A stretch of DNA of 64,000 nt from Telmatospirillum sp. J64-1. Its GTDB lineage: Bacteria; Pseudomonadota; Alphaproteobacteria; Rhodospirillales; Magnetospirillaceae. The position numbers and the translations under genes were made by a program. The stretch's first letter is position 1, and each line of letters starts with the position of its first letter. Under the pieces are notes generated by a model, which had not been told where the DNA came from, ran no database searches, and saw only the letters and a program-made list of their open reading frames with translations. The stretch spans positions 164,071 through 228,070 of the forward strand of contig NZ_SBHN01000002.1 in NCBI RefSeq assembly GCF_006980715.1, given 5' to 3'. This document shows positions 9,090 to 18,860 of the stretch, in pieces.

Positions 9090-11396
9090 TCAGAACCTCG
9101 TGCCGAAGTTGAGACGGAAGGTTTCCGTCTTGTCGAAGTCTTCCTTAAGCAGCGGGAAGCCGAAATCCACATTGATCGGCCCCATCGGCGAACGCCAGCG
9201 GACACCCGTGCCGATCGACAGGCGGACACTGGAGGCCTCCTCGACACTCCCGCCGGCCGAGGTCTTCTCGGTCGGACCGATCGCGCCGAAATCGGTGAAG
9301 ACGCGGCCGGTAAAGCCCAATTCCTGCGGCAGGCCCAGCGGGAAGTCCACCTGCACGGTTCCAGTATAGGACCACACGCCCCCCAGCGCATCCCCGGTTG
9401 CCGGGTCGCGGGGGCTGATACCGGCGGATTCGAATCCGCGGACATCGTCGCCCCCGACGAAATAGCGCTCGCTGATGCGCACGTCCTTGCCGTTGATCCC
9501 GAAGATATAGCCAGCGGTACCCCCGACCTGCAACACGACCTGGTCCGCCAAGGGCCAGTAATGCGCCGCCGCCAGATTGTTGCGCAGGAACGTCTCGGTT
9601 CCGCCCAGACCGGCGAATTCGGTGCTCAAGCGCAGCATGTAGCCTTCGGTGGGATCAAGACGGCTGTCGCGGCGGTCATAGGTGATGCTATGTCCCACCG
9701 AGGAAAGCACGCTCGTCCCCTCCTGGTCCTGGATGTAGCGCGAGGCGTCGGCATCCACATTCTCGATGGTGGTCTGGCGCAGGGTATAAGACCAGTCCTG
9801 GCGCAGGTATTCATCAAGCTGATAGCCCAGACGCAGGGAGCCGCCCGTCGTGCGGGAATCGTAGGAGCTTTCGCGTTGGAGCTTGCGGTTGATGTGGTAC
9901 AGGTCGAAGCCTGCGGCAACCGGCATGTCCATGAAATAGGGCTCGGTGAAGCCCAGGCTCAACTGGTTGCGGCGCTCGCCCACACTGAAGGAGGCGCGCA
10001 GGTCCTGGCCCCGGCCCAGCAGGTTGCGTTCACGCACGCTGACTTCCGCCAAGGGGCCGGCCGAGGTCGACCAGCCCACGCCAAAGCTCAGTTCCCCGGT
10101 GGAACGTTCCTGCACGTCGATCACGACATTCGCCCGGTCGGGGGCAGTGTCGGACGGCGTTTCCGTCACCTCGACGCGCTCGAAGAAGCCGAGATCCTGG
10201 ATGCGCTGGCGCGAGCGGCGCAGCTTCGCGGCATTGAAGGCATCGCCTTCGACCAGTTGCATCTCGCGGCGGATGACGCGGTCAAGCGTGCGGACATTGC
10301 CCTGGATGTCGATCCGGTCCACATACACACGCGGACCTTCCAGGATCTCGTAGACCAGGTTGATGACGCGCTCATCCTGCTGGCGCTCCAGGCGCGGGCG
10401 CACCTCGGCGAAGGCATAGCCACGGCTGGCGGCGGCATCGGTCAGGGCCTGGATGGTATTCTCGACGCGATCCGCGTTGTACCAGTCCCCGGTCTGGGTC
10501 AGCACGAGCGGCTCCAGCGTTGCTGAATCCAGGTCGCGCAACTGGGCATCCACCTGCACGTCACCGACGCGATAGCGCTCCCCTTCCTCGATGGTGAAGG
10601 TGATGAAGAAGGCTTCGCGATCGGGGGTCAGTTCGGCGACCGCGGACACCACGCGGAAATCCACATAACCATGACGCAGATAGAAGCGGCGCAGCAATTC
10701 CCGGTCGAAGGTCAAGCGATCGGGGTCATAGGTGTCATCTGTGGAGAAGAAACGATACCAGCGCGACTCACGAGTCGACAGTTCCTCGCGCAGACGGGAA
10801 TCGCTGAAGGCACGGTTGCCGATGATATTGATGCGCTGGACATTGGTCGCCGGCCCCTCGTCGATCTCGAAGACCAGATCGACGCGGTTCTGCTCGAGCT
10901 GAATGACCTTGGGCTCAACGGTGGCGGCGAAACGACCGGAACGGCGGTAGATGTCGAGCAGGCGCTGCACGTCGCTTTGGACGCGGGTGCGAGTGAAGAC
11001 GACACGGGGTCGCAGCTGCACCTCGCGTTCCAGCACCTCGTCCCGGACGCGACGGTTCCCCTCGAAGGCGATGCGGTTGATGATTGGATTCTCGACCACC
11101 CGCACCATCAACGTGTCGCCTTCGCGGCGCAAGGCCACATCGGCGAACAGGCCGGTCGCGAACAGATTCTTCAACGCCTCGTCGATGCGCAGGGGGTCGA
11201 AGGGTTCTCCCTCACTGAGGCCCATATAGGAGCGTACCGTCTCTGGCTCGATGCGCTGCACGCCTTCCACGACGATAGCCTGGATGGTACCGCCCGCCTG
11301 GGCGATTTCCATCAAGGACTGGGCATGCAAGGCGGAAGGCAGAGTGGCAGACACAGCGACGGCGCTGTACAGCGCCAGCGTGCGGAGAAGTTTCAC
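9090..11396 (-). CDS. bamA: Outer-membrane protein assembly factor BamA
   Basis: Central Omp85 insertase of the BAM complex. The 768 residues start with a signal peptide ending SALHAQS, followed by five POTRA repeats (about residues 30-430; the first contains IQAIVVEGVQRIEPETVRSY) and a C-terminal 16-stranded beta-barrel. Visible barrel signatures are the loop-6 motif VRGFES, GGDDVRGF, and the terminal NFGTRF ending in Phe, the usual BAM recognition end. It sits between rseP and the Skp-like gene, the standard order. Confidence 0.96.
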   Translation of the reverse strand: MKLLRTLALYSAVAVSATLPSALHAQSLMEIAQAGGTIQAIVVEGVQRIEPETVRSYMGLSEGEPFDPLRIDEALKNLFATGLFADVALRREGDTLMVRVVENPIINRIAFEGNRRVRDEVLEREVQLRPRVVFTRTRVQSDVQRLLDIYRRSGRFAATVEPKVIQLEQNRVDLVFEIDEGPATNVQRINIIGNRAFSDSRLREELSTRESRWYRFFSTDDTYDPDRLTFDRELLRRFYLRHGYVDFRVVSAVAELTPDREAFFITFTIEEGERYRVGDVQVDAQLRDLDSATLEPLVLTQTGDWYNADRVENTIQALTDAAASRGYAFAEVRPRLERQQDERVINLVYEILEGPRVYVDRIDIQGNVRTLDRVIRREMQLVEGDAFNAAKLRRSRQRIQDLGFFERVEVTETPSDTAPDRANVVIDVQERSTGELSFGVGWSTSAGPLAEVSVRERNLLGRGQDLRASFSVGERRNQLSLGFTEPYFMDMPVAAGFDLYHINRKLQRESSYDSRTTGGSLRLGYQLDEYLRQDWSYTLRQTTIENVDADASRYIQDQEGTSVLSSVGHSITYDRRDSRLDPTEGYMLRLSTEFAGLGGTETFLRNNLAAAHYWPLADQVVLQVGGTAGYIFGINGKDVRISERYFVGGDDVRGFESAGISPRDPATGDALGGVWSYTGTVQVDFPLGLPQELGFTGRVFTDFGAIGPTEKTSAGGSVEEASSVRLSIGTGVRWRSPMGPINVDFGFPLLKEDFDKTETFRLNFGTRF

Positions 11397-11421
11397 CTAA
11401 GGCCCCCCAAAAGATTCGGCG

Positions 11422-12561
11422 CTAACTCACGACCCCCCTCAGAAGGTCCCATACCCTAAGGTCGATGAGATCGTTCCGGGTGGCAAAAAGCATTAAGCCG
11501 AATACCAGAAACAGCCCGATTCGGAAACCATATTCTTGGGCTCTTTCACTCAGGGGACGGCCGCGCAGGGCCTCGATGCCGTAATACAAAAGATGTCCGC
11601 CATCCAGCATGGGGATGGGGAAAAGGTTGATCAGCCCTAGATTGATCGACAGCAGGATGGTGAAGAATACAACCGTTCCGATACCCAGTTGGGCCGCCTG
11701 CCCTGCCCCCTTGGCGATGCGCAGCGGCCCGCCCAATTCGTCCGTGCCGCGGGTACCGACGATCATCTGGCCCAAGGCGGTGAAGGTATTGCTGATCATC
11801 CCCGCCGTTTCCTTGGTTGCCTCCCAAGTGGCGGTGAATGGATTGTGCCTGACGATCTCTGTCGCGCCCGCCTCGGCCATGATACCGAGAACCGGCGCCA
11901 TCTGGAGATTGCCCAGGGCGTCGCGCACCTCTTCCATGCGCGGCTGGGTCGGAATCTCGATGATCTGGCCGTCGCGATCGATACGCAGGGTCAAGGTCTC
12001 GCCAAGCCGCAGACGCACGATCTGCTGGATCTCCTGGAAGGATCCGACTTCGCTGCGATTGACGGCAAGGATGCGGTCACCGGGCAGGAGACCGGCTTCC
12101 GCCGCCGCCGACTCCGGACGCACCTCACTGATCACTGGAGCCGTCCGGGGCTGCCCCAGGACCAAGAACATGATCGCCAGGACCAGGATGCCGAAGATGA
12201 AATTGGCCATCGGCCCGGCAGCGACGATGGCAGCACGCTGGCCGACGCGCTTGTGATGGAAGGACACCGCCTTCTCTTCGGCCGTCAGCTCGCGCTTCTC
12301 GCCCGTGGTGCTGGTGGCATCGGCATCGCCGAACATCTTCACATAACCGCCCAGCGGCAGCATGCTCACCCGCCAGCGTGTGCCGGATCGGTCGTTCCAG
12401 CCGAACAATTCACGGCCGAACCCGACCGAGAAGACTTCGACCTTCACGCCATTCCAACGGGCCACCAGGTAATGCCCCATCTCGTGAACGAAGACCACTA
12501 CCGTCAGGATGACGAGGAAGACGATGACGTAGTTCCAGAAACCGAACAGAAATTCGAACAC
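11422..12561 (-). CDS. rseP: Site-2 intramembrane zinc metalloprotease RseP
   Basis: Inner-membrane protease that cleaves anti-sigma factors and signal-peptide remnants. The 379-aa protein has a first transmembrane helix bearing the zinc motif HEMGH (residues 26-30), the VKVEVFSVGFG beta segment, a periplasmic PDZ domain in the middle (GLLPGDRILAVN), and C-terminal transmembrane helices with the third zinc ligand region NLFPIPMLDGGH. It lies between dxr and bamA, as in most Gram-negative genomes, with gaps of 42 and 25 bases. Confidence 0.95.
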   Translation of the reverse strand: MFEFLFGFWNYVIVFLVILTVVVFVHEMGHYLVARWNGVKVEVFSVGFGRELFGWNDRSGTRWRVSMLPLGGYVKMFGDADATSTTGEKRELTAEEKAVSFHHKRVGQRAAIVAAGPMANFIFGILVLAIMFLVLGQPRTAPVISEVRPESAAAEAGLLPGDRILAVNRSEVGSFQEIQQIVRLRLGETLTLRIDRDGQIIEIPTQPRMEEVRDALGNLQMAPVLGIMAEAGATEIVRHNPFTATWEATKETAGMISNTFTALGQMIVGTRGTDELGGPLRIAKGAGQAAQLGIGTVVFFTILLSINLGLINLFPIPMLDGGHLLYYGIEALRGRPLSERAQEYGFRIGLFLVFGLMLFATRNDLIDLRVWDLLRGVVS

Positions 12562-12603
12562 GCCCTTTTACCTTACGATAGTGCGCTCACGCGCAAGCCT
12601 GTC

Positions 12604-13824
12604 TTAGCGGCCGGACAAGCCGGCCACGATCCGCACCGCCGCCTCACGTCCGGCACGGTCACGGTCGAGGACGTCCTCGATCGAGGTCAGCGACGTATTG
12701 GCGACCGCCGATAACGTCTCCTCCACCGTGCGGGCGATATCGAGGAAGCCGATCTCGCCAGCCAGGAAGGACTGCACCGCTACCTCGTTGGCGGCATTCA
12801 ATAGAGTTGGGACAGCACCCCCTGCGCGCAAGGCTTGGCGAGCCAGGCGCAGCGCCGGGAAGCGTTCCGGATCGGGCTGTTCGAAGGTCAGGCTGGCAAT
12901 GGCCGCCAGATCAAGGCGCGGCGAAGGGGCCGTCATCCGCTGGGGCCAGCCCAACGCATAGGCGATGGGGGTCCGCATGTCCGGCGTGCCCAACTGAGCG
13001 AGCACGGATCCGTCCACATAGGACACCATGGAATGAATGACCGATTGGGGATGGACCAGGATATCGATCTTCTCTTCCGGAACCGCGAAAATGTGATGAG
13101 CCTCAATCAGTTCCAGGCCCTTGTTCATCATCGTGGCGGAATCGATGGAGATCTTGGCACCCATCTCCCAATTGGGATGAGCCACGGCCTGCGACGGCGT
13201 CATCCTGGCCATCTCGGTCAGGCTGCTCTGGCGGAACGGACCGCCAGAGGCGGTCAGGACGATCCGCTCCACCTTCTCGGCCTGGGAAAAATCAAAGACC
13301 TGGAAGATGGCGCTATGCTCGGAATCGACCGGCAGCAGTGTGGCGCCATGGGCGTTCATCTCGGCCATCATCAACTCACCGGCGCAGACCAGGCATTCCT
13401 TGTTGGCAAGGGCCACGACAGCACCGCGCCGCGCCGCCGCCAATGTCGGCTCGAGCCCGGCGGCTCCGACGATGGCCGCCATGACCCAATCGGCAGGGCG
13501 GCAGGCGGCTTCGATCACGGCGGCACGTCCGGCGGCGACCTCGATGCCTGTCCCCTCCAAAGCCTCGCGCAAGGCAGCGAAGCAGCTTTCATCGGCAATG
13601 GCGACGAAACGGGGCTTCAGGAGACGGGCCTGCTCGGCCAGCAGGCTGACATTGCGGTTGCCCGTCAGCGCCTCGACCCGCCAGCGGCCCGGCTCACGCG
13701 CAAGCAGATCGACGGTATTGCAGCCGATGGAACCGGTCGAGCCAAGAATGGTGACGGCGCGAGGCTCATCCTCGCCAGCCACGGCCAGGACAGAAGCTTC
13801 GACCTCGGAAAACGTCAATGCCAT
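12604..13824 (-). CDS. dxr: 1-deoxy-D-xylulose 5-phosphate reductoisomerase
   Basis: NADPH-dependent enzyme that makes 2-C-methyl-D-erythritol 4-phosphate, the committed step of the MEP isoprenoid pathway. The 406-aa protein has the NADPH motif GSTGSIG (28-34), ANKECLVCAGE, the metal-binding VDSEHSAIFQ, the LTASGGPF loop and the HPNWEMGAKISIDSATMMNKG block. The first 20 residues look like a variable extension before the Rossmann strand. It overlaps cdsA by 10 bases; together with uppS these genes feed the undecaprenyl lipid carrier. Confidence 0.95.
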   Translation of the reverse strand: MALTFSEVEASVLAVAGEDEPRAVTILGSTGSIGCNTVDLLAREPGRWRVEALTGNRNVSLLAEQARLLKPRFVAIADESCFAALREALEGTGIEVAAGRAAVIEAACRPADWVMAAIVGAAGLEPTLAAARRGAVVALANKECLVCAGELMMAEMNAHGATLLPVDSEHSAIFQVFDFSQAEKVERIVLTASGGPFRQSSLTEMARMTPSQAVAHPNWEMGAKISIDSATMMNKGLELIEAHHIFAVPEEKIDILVHPQSVIHSMVSYVDGSVLAQLGTPDMRTPIAYALGWPQRMTAPSPRLDLAAIASLTFEQPDPERFPALRLARQALRAGGAVPTLLNAANEVAVQSFLAGEIGFLDIARTVEETLSAVANTSLTSIEDVLDRDRAGREAAVRIVAGLSGR

Positions 13825-14588
13825 TGCAGCACTCCACCGCCCATCACCAGGACCACGACGGCAACGACCACGGCGACGGGCATGATACCGTCGACACGGT
13901 CCAGCACACCACCATGGCCGGGGATGATGGCGCTCGAATCCTTCACGCCGAAATGGCGCTTGACCCCAGATTCGCCAAGATCACCCAGTTGCGCCACCAC
14001 TGCAAGCAGGGCGCTCACCGCCACGAGGACGATTACGGAGAGGTTCCAGAAAGCCGCAACGGCCGCACCGACGAGGGCTGCGGACAGCATTCCACCGATC
14101 AATCCGGCCCAGGTCTTCTTCGGACTGATCCGGGGCGCCAGCCTCGGCCCGCCAATGGTCCGGCCGGCGAAATAAGCACCGGTATCGGTCGCCCAGACCA
14201 GCAGCATCAGCCAGAGAACGGTTTCCAGCCCGCCCTCCAGATTGCGCAGCCAGACCAGGGCGATCACCGGCAGGATGATATAGAAAGCCCCCAGGCCCAG
14301 CCAGTCGCGTTGTTCCCTGCCAAGGCTGTAGCCGCCGGCAACAGCGAGGGCAAGCACCAGGAAGGCGAAAGCTGGTTCGATCTGGGCCAGGACGGCGGCA
14401 GCCGCCGCCAAGACGGACAAGGCAAAGCCAGCTTTGCCAAAGCGATCGGTGACGATCCGCGCCCATTCCCATCCCATGATGGCACCCGCCAGGGCCGCCA
14501 GCAACGTGAACCAGGGAGAGCCGAACCAGATGGCGGCCAGGGCCAGGGGTGCCAGGACCAGAGCCGAAAGGATGCGTGTGCGTAGCAA
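13815..14588 (-). CDS. cdsA: Phosphatidate cytidylyltransferase
   Basis: Polytopic inner-membrane enzyme that makes CDP-diacylglycerol from phosphatidate and CTP for all phospholipid synthesis. The 257 residues are mostly hydrophobic with about seven or eight predicted helices. The CTP-transferase signature lies in the C-terminal third: WATDTGAYFAGRTIGG, SPKKTWAGLIGG and GVKRHFGVKDSSAIIPGHGGVLDRVD. It starts 5 bases after uppS and overlaps dxr by 10, so it is translated within the same operon. Confidence 0.95.
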   Translation of the reverse strand: MLRTRILSALVLAPLALAAIWFGSPWFTLLAALAGAIMGWEWARIVTDRFGKAGFALSVLAAAAAVLAQIEPAFAFLVLALAVAGGYSLGREQRDWLGLGAFYIILPVIALVWLRNLEGGLETVLWLMLLVWATDTGAYFAGRTIGGPRLAPRISPKKTWAGLIGGMLSAALVGAAVAAFWNLSVIVLVAVSALLAVVAQLGDLGESGVKRHFGVKDSSAIIPGHGGVLDRVDGIMPVAVVVAVVVLVMGGGVLQWH

Positions 14589-14593
14589 GGTAG

Positions 14594-15325
14594 TCAGCCA
14601 GCGGCGCCGTAGCGCCGCTCTCGCCTTTGGAAGGTACCGATGGCGGCCTCGAGATCACTCGCGGAAAAATCGGGCCACAGCGTATCGACAAAAACGAATT
14701 CGGCGTAAGCCGACTGCCACAGCAAGAAATTGCTGATGCGCTGTTCGCCGCTGGTCCGGATGATAAGATCAGGGTCGGGCGTTCCCGCCGTATAGAGACG
14801 CGCCCCCAGGCTTTCCTCGTCGATCTGATCGACCGTCATCCGCCCCGCCGCCACGTCCGCCGCCAGACGGCGGGCCGCCTCGGCCAATTCCTGACGCCCG
14901 CCGTAACTCAGAGCTACAGTAAGCACCAAACCATTATTGGCGGCGGTCAGGGCTTCGGCCTCTTCGATCTGGCGCACAATGTCAGGAGCAAGGCGATTCC
15001 GCTCGCCGATCACCTTCAGGCAGATGCCATTCTTGTGCAAATCGGCGATCTGGCTGCGCAGGAACAGCCGCAGCAGCCCCATGAGGTCGCGGACTTCCGT
15101 TTCCGGACGCCGCCAGTTTTCGGAGGAAAAACCATACAGGGTAAGATAAGAAATACCGAGTTTGCCTGCGGCCTCGATCACCGTACGCACGGCATCGACA
15201 CCCCGCTTGTGACCAGCGGTGCGCGGCAAGCCGCGGGCCTTCGCCCAGCGGCCGTTGCCATCCATGATGATGGCGACATGAACCGGCGGACGAAGACCCT
15301 CGTCCTTGGAGGAGACCGCAACCAT
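14594..15325 (-). CDS. uppS: Isoprenyl transferase (undecaprenyl diphosphate synthase)
   Basis: Cis-prenyltransferase that extends farnesyl diphosphate to C55 undecaprenyl diphosphate, the carrier for peptidoglycan and polysaccharides. Signatures are HVAIIMDGNGRWAKARG with the catalytic Asp, LTLYGFSSENWRRP, and the C-terminal DLIIRTSGEQRISNFLLWQSAYAE. I chose the ATG at 15325 (243 aa), preceded by GAGGAA; a TTG at 15340 overlapping the frr stop would add five residues but has no suitably spaced ribosome-binding site. Confidence 0.94.
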   Translation of the reverse strand: MVAVSSKDEGLRPPVHVAIIMDGNGRWAKARGLPRTAGHKRGVDAVRTVIEAAGKLGISYLTLYGFSSENWRRPETEVRDLMGLLRLFLRSQIADLHKNGICLKVIGERNRLAPDIVRQIEEAEALTAANNGLVLTVALSYGGRQELAEAARRLAADVAAGRMTVDQIDEESLGARLYTAGTPDPDLIIRTSGEQRISNFLLWQSAYAEFVFVDTLWPDFSASDLEAAIGTFQRRERRYGAAG

Positions 15326-15336
15326 CGGTCTCTTCC

Positions 15337-15909
15337 TCAAACCTGCATTATTTCTTTTTCTTTCTGCGCCAGCGCGTCGTCGATCTTCTTGATCGTCTCG
15401 TCGGTCAGGGCCTGGATTTCGTCGGCGTATTTCCGCTGTTCGTCCTGCGAAATAACGCTGTCCTTTTCCATCTTCTTGAGCGTGTCCATCCCGTCACGGC
15501 GGACGTTACGCACCGCAACGCGAGCCTGTTCGGCATATTTTCCGGCGATCTTGGTCAGTTCGACGCGGCGCTCTTCGTTCAGGGCCGGAATCGGCACGCG
15601 GATGATCTGGCCATCGGTCGAGGGATTGAGGCCCAGGCCGGAATCGCGAATCGCCTTTTCGGTCGCCTTCACCAGCCCCTTGTCCCAGACCTGTACGGTC
15701 AGCATGCGCGGTTCGGGCACGCCGATCGTGCCGACCTGGGTGATCGGCATGGAACTGCCATAGGCGTCGACCATCACCGGTTCGAGCAGGCTGGTGGACG
15801 CACGACCCGTGCGCAGGCCGCCGAACTCCTTCTTCAGGACCTCCACCGTATTGTCCATACGGTGCTTGATGTCCTTTTTAAGATCGCTGTAATTCCCTGC
15901 TGCGGACAC
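15337..15909 (-). CDS. frr: Ribosome recycling factor
   Basis: Splits post-termination 70S ribosomes together with EF-G. The 190-residue protein has the three-helix-bundle sequence: [24 protein letters not shown] near the N-terminus, the hinge region PMTQ-like [18 protein letters not shown], and the C-terminal [24 protein letters not shown] helix. The start is a GTG at 15909 with AGAGGAA seven bases upstream, just after the pyrH stop; extending upstream would overlap pyrH with no conserved residues. Confidence 0.95.
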   Translation of the reverse strand: MSAAGNYSDLKKDIKHRMDNTVEVLKKEFGGLRTGRASTSLLEPVMVDAYGSSMPITQVGTIGVPEPRMLTVQVWDKGLVKATEKAIRDSGLGLNPSTDGQIIRVPIPALNEERRVELTKIAGKYAEQARVAVRNVRRDGMDTLKKMEKDSVISQDEQRKYADEIQALTDETIKKIDDALAQKEKEIMQV

Positions 15910-15913
15910 GTTG

Positions 15914-16639
15914 TTATTCCTCTTCCTTGATGATGGTGAACCGCCCGCGGCCCGCCAGGACCTCGCTGAAGGCGCCCTCACTGTGCAACGAGAAGACAAG
16001 GATCGGAATCTTGTTCTCGCGGCACAACGACACCGCCGAGGCGTCCATGACCGCCAGATCGTTCGCCAGCACGTCCATATAGGTCAGCTGTTCGTAACGC
16101 GAGGCATCGGCAACCTTCTTGGGATCGGCACTGTAGACACCATCCACCTGGGTCGCCTTGAGCAGGGCATCGCAGTTCATTTCGACGGCGCGCAGAGCGG
16201 CCGCCGTATCGGTCGTGAAGAAAGGATTGCCAGTCCCGGCGGCGAAAATGACCACCCGCCCCTTCTCCATATGCCGCACGGCCCGGCGGCGGATATAGGG
16301 CTCGCAGACCATAGACATGGGGATGGCGGACTGGACGCGGGTAGCGACGCCCACGCGCTCCAGCGCGCTCTGGACGGCCAGCGCGTTGATGACGGTCGCC
16401 AGCATGCCCATGTAATCGGCGCTGGTCCGCTCCATTCCGGTGGCTGCTCCCGAGACCCCCCGGAAGATGTTGCCGCCGCCGATGACCATGCAGACTTCGA
16501 CCCCGGCCTCAACCACCGCCTTGATCTCGCGGGCCAGCCGCGAAACGGTTTCATTGTCCAGGCCGTATTCGCGCGAGCCCATCAGGCCCTCGCCGGAAAT
16601 TTTCAAAAGAACGCGGCGGTATTTCATATCGTTGGGCAT
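15914..16639 (-). CDS. pyrH: Uridylate kinase (UMP kinase)
   Basis: Phosphorylates UMP to UDP; hexameric amino-acid-kinase-fold enzyme of pyrimidine nucleotide synthesis. The 241 aa show KISGEGLMG (phosphate loop), [13 protein letters not shown], the [14 protein letters not shown] helix, [20 protein letters not shown] and [11 protein letters not shown], all diagnostic. It lies between tsf and frr, the near-universal order. A 6-bp hairpin (16671-16687, CCTGCG stem) lies in its leader about 30 bases upstream of the ATG. Confidence 0.96.
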   Translation of the reverse strand: MPNDMKYRRVLLKISGEGLMGSREYGLDNETVSRLAREIKAVVEAGVEVCMVIGGGNIFRGVSGAATGMERTSADYMGMLATVINALAVQSALERVGVATRVQSAIPMSMVCEPYIRRRAVRHMEKGRVVIFAAGTGNPFFTTDTAAALRAVEMNCDALLKATQVDGVYSADPKKVADASRYEQLTYMDVLANDLAVMDASAVSLCRENKIPILVFSLHSEGAFSEVLAGRGRFTIIKEEE

Positions 16640-16763
16640 GTCGGGCCTCGGATCGTCCGTCGCTGAATGACCTGCGAGAACCGCAGGAGAAGACTATCAT
16701 CAATCAAACATATTGGCGCGCCGAGGGATGATACACCATTCCCGCTTCGTGTCGCGCGCCCAT

Positions 16764-16791
16764 TTCGGGCGGCGAAAATCCGCCGCCCGAA
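16764..16791 (-). terminator. Stem-loop after tsf
   Basis: A perfect 11-bp GC-rich stem (TTCGGGCGGCG pairing with its complement) with a 6-base loop lies 12 bases past the tsf stop. It has no long T tract on the minus strand, so it may attenuate or protect the rpsB-tsf messenger rather than fully terminate before pyrH. Confidence 0.5.
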
Positions 16792-16803
16792 GGACCGGAA
16801 AAC

Positions 16804-17727
16804 TTAGCGACCGGCCTGAGCCGCCACTTCGGCGGCGAAGTCGCTTTCTTCCTTCTCAATGCCCTCGCCCAGGACAACACGGGCGAAACCGGTGATGGCG
16901 ACGGGAGCGCCGACTTCCTTGGCGGCGTTCTCGATCACCTTCTTGATGCGGGTTTCGCCGTCGATGACGAAGACCTGCTCAAGCAGCACCACTTCCTCGT
17001 AGTACTTGCGCAGACGGCCTTCGACCATCTTGGCAATGACTTCCTCGGGCTTGCCCGAAGCCTTGGCCTGTTCGGTCAGCACGTCGCGCTCGCGGTTCAG
17101 CGCATCCTGGTCCACCGAGCTGGTGTCGAGGAACTGCGGCTGGGCGGCAGCGATATGCATGGCGATCTGCTTGCCGATTTCCTGCAGCTTGGCTTCGTCG
17201 CCGGACGATTCCAGGGCGACCAGAACGCCGATCTTGCCCAAGCCCGGAGCGACAGCATTGTGGATGTAGGAGGCGATGACGCCCTGGCCCACTTCCAGCA
17301 CCTGGCCGCGACGCAGGTTCATGTTCTCGCCGATGGTGGCGATCAGGGCGGTCAGTTCGTCCTGCACGCTCTTGCCGTTGCCGTAGGGAGCAGCCTTGAC
17401 CTGCTCGATATCGGCACCGGCGGTCAGCACCACCTTGGTGGCATTGGCGACGAAATCCTGGAACTTGTCATTGCGGGCGACGAAGTCGGTTTCGGAATTG
17501 ACTTCCAGAACCGCACCCTTCTTGCCTTCGGTGACCACACCAACCAGACCTTCGGCGGCAACGCGACCGGCCTTCTTGGCGGCAGCGGCCAGGCCCTTCT
17601 TGCGCAGCCAGTCGATGGCGCCTTCCAGGTCGCCCGAGGTTTCGTTCAGCGCCTTCTTGCAATCCATCATGCCGGCGCCAGTTTTTTCGCGCAGTTCCTT
17701 GACGAGCGCGGCGGTGATCTCGGCCAT
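16804..17727 (-). CDS. tsf: Elongation factor Ts
   Basis: Nucleotide-exchange factor for EF-Tu. The 307 residues start [28 protein letters not shown], the conserved UBA-like N-terminal domain with the [15 protein letters not shown]-Tu contact, followed by the core domain containing SETDFVARN and the C-terminal coiled-coil and dimerisation parts. GAAGAGGGACC precedes the ATG. It is downstream of rpsB with a terminator-like hairpin between, as in many bacteria where tsf gets only partial read-through. Confidence 0.96.
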   Translation of the reverse strand: MAEITAALVKELREKTGAGMMDCKKALNETSGDLEGAIDWLRKKGLAAAAKKAGRVAAEGLVGVVTEGKKGAVLEVNSETDFVARNDKFQDFVANATKVVLTAGADIEQVKAAPYGNGKSVQDELTALIATIGENMNLRRGQVLEVGQGVIASYIHNAVAPGLGKIGVLVALESSGDEAKLQEIGKQIAMHIAAAQPQFLDTSSVDQDALNRERDVLTEQAKASGKPEEVIAKMVEGRLRKYYEEVVLLEQVFVIDGETRIKKVIENAAKEVGAPVAITGFARVVLGEGIEKEESDFAAEVAAQAGR

Positions 17728-17777
17728 GGGTCCCTCTTCTCGCAGAATTCGAATTTCGTAAGACTTCGCTTAAAGAA

Positions 17778-17810
17778 ATGGCGGCGACCTGCGCCGCCGC
17801 CATCTTTTTT
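17778..17810. terminator. Hairpin between rpsB and tsf
   Basis: A 9-bp stem (ATGGCGGCG at 17778-17786 with its complement at 17795-17803) is flanked by a T run on the plus strand (17804-17810) and by TTCTTT on the minus strand. On the minus strand it lies just after the rpsB stop and before tsf, so it probably tunes read-through between the two genes. Confidence 0.6.
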
Positions 17811-17823
17811 CGGCGACTTTAAA

Positions 17824-18645
17824 TCAGGCGCCGGGCTGTTCGGAAGCGGCTTCGACGGCGGCCGGGTTGGCCTCGACTTCACCTTCTTCCTCGAGGGCCG
17901 GCTCGGCAATGGTTTCCGCCTGCTCGCCCACATCGACGCCCGAACGGGTCATTTCAGCCTGGATACCGGCCAGCACCGAACCGACCATCAGGTCGCAATA
18001 GGTGGTGATGGCGCGGATGGCGTCGTCATTGCCCGGGATCGGGAAGGTCACGCCGTTCGGATCGGAGTTGCTGTCCAGGATGGCGACGACCGGGATGCCC
18101 AGCTTGTTGGCTTCCTGAACGGCCAGCGCTTCCTTGTTGGTGTCGATGATGAAGATGATGTCCGGCAGGCCACCCATCTCCTTGATGCCACCCAGGGCGC
18201 GCTCGAGCTTCTCGCGCTCGCGGTCAAGGTTCAGCTGTTCCTTCTTGGTCAGACCCTGCAGGTTGCCCTGGGCAAACTGCTCGTCCATTTCGCGCAGGCG
18301 CTTGATGGAATGCGAGATGGTCTTCCAGTTGGTCAGCATGCCGCCGAGCCAGCGATGGTTGACATAGTACTGGCCGCAACGGCGGGCGGCATCGGCGACC
18401 ACGTCGGCGGCCTGATGCTTGGTGCCCACGAACAGCACGCGGCCACCGGCGGCAACCACGTCACGCACGGCCTGCATGCCGCGATGCAGCATCGGAACGG
18501 TCTGCTGCAGGTCGATGATGTGGATGTTGTTGCGGACGCCGAAGATGAACGGAGCCATCTTGGGGTTCCAGCGGCGGGTGTGGTGACCGAAATGAACGCC
18601 AGCTTCGATCAGCTGACGCATGGTGAAGGTCGGCAGAGCGGACAT
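17824..18645 (-). CDS. rpsB: 30S ribosomal protein S2
   Basis: Small-subunit protein S2. The 273-aa product starts [29 protein letters not shown] and contains [30 protein letters not shown] and [25 protein letters not shown], all conserved. The last 30 residues are an acidic extension ([14 protein letters not shown]), common in alphaproteobacteria. The ATG at 18645 is preceded by AAGGA at 7 bases; the open frame upstream is leader sequence. Promoter and structured leader are described separately. Confidence 0.96.
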   Translation of the reverse strand: MSALPTFTMRQLIEAGVHFGHHTRRWNPKMAPFIFGVRNNIHIIDLQQTVPMLHRGMQAVRDVVAAGGRVLFVGTKHQAADVVADAARRCGQYYVNHRWLGGMLTNWKTISHSIKRLREMDEQFAQGNLQGLTKKEQLNLDREREKLERALGGIKEMGGLPDIIFIIDTNKEALAVQEANKLGIPVVAILDSNSDPNGVTFPIPGNDDAIRAITTYCDLMVGSVLAGIQAEMTRSGVDVGEQAETIAEPALEEEGEVEANPAAVEAASEQPGA

Positions 18646-18689
18646 AAGAGAATCCTTTGTTTCTCCGGTTGAACCTCCGTAGGAGATGA

Positions 18690-18721
18690 GTCGGCAGCCC
18701 GGCCAAGAGGCCGGAGCCGAC
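18690..18721 (-). promoter_or_regulatory. Structured rpsB leader stem-loop
   Basis: In the rpsB 5' leader, GTCGGC and GCCGAC close a hairpin with an inner GGCC-rich stem and the loop TCTT. Flanking CTCCG (18675-18679) and CGGAG (18724-18728) can extend it outward. The position, between a predicted start site near 18780 and the ATG at 18645, suggests an S2 autoregulatory leader like those known for rpsB in other bacteria, but I recognise no named motif. Confidence 0.45.
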
Positions 18722-18787
18722 ACCGGAGCGACCGCAGAGAAGATGCTTCTTCGCGGCCGCGCTCCCACGTGCGGATTTGTGGTCGGG

Positions 18788-18816
18788 TACATAACGTCTG
18801 AGAAAGGCTTTGGCAA
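18788..18816 (-). promoter_or_regulatory. Sigma-70-type promoter of rpsB
   Basis: On the minus strand TTGCCA (18811-18816) and TATGTA (18788-18793) are separated by exactly 17 bases, about 145 bases upstream of the rpsB ATG. The same -35 hexamer with 17-base spacing occurs before the tRNA-Pro half at 58022, which supports it as a housekeeping promoter form in this genome. Confidence 0.7.
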
Positions 18817-18860
18817 GCCCTTACGGACCCTGGCCGCAAGGCCAGTCCTTTCCCGATCGT

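Noticed and set aside
15326..15340. TTG start for uppS overlapping the frr stop
   Set aside because: No correctly spaced ribosome-binding site; the ATG at 15325 has GAGGAA and fits the family N-terminus.
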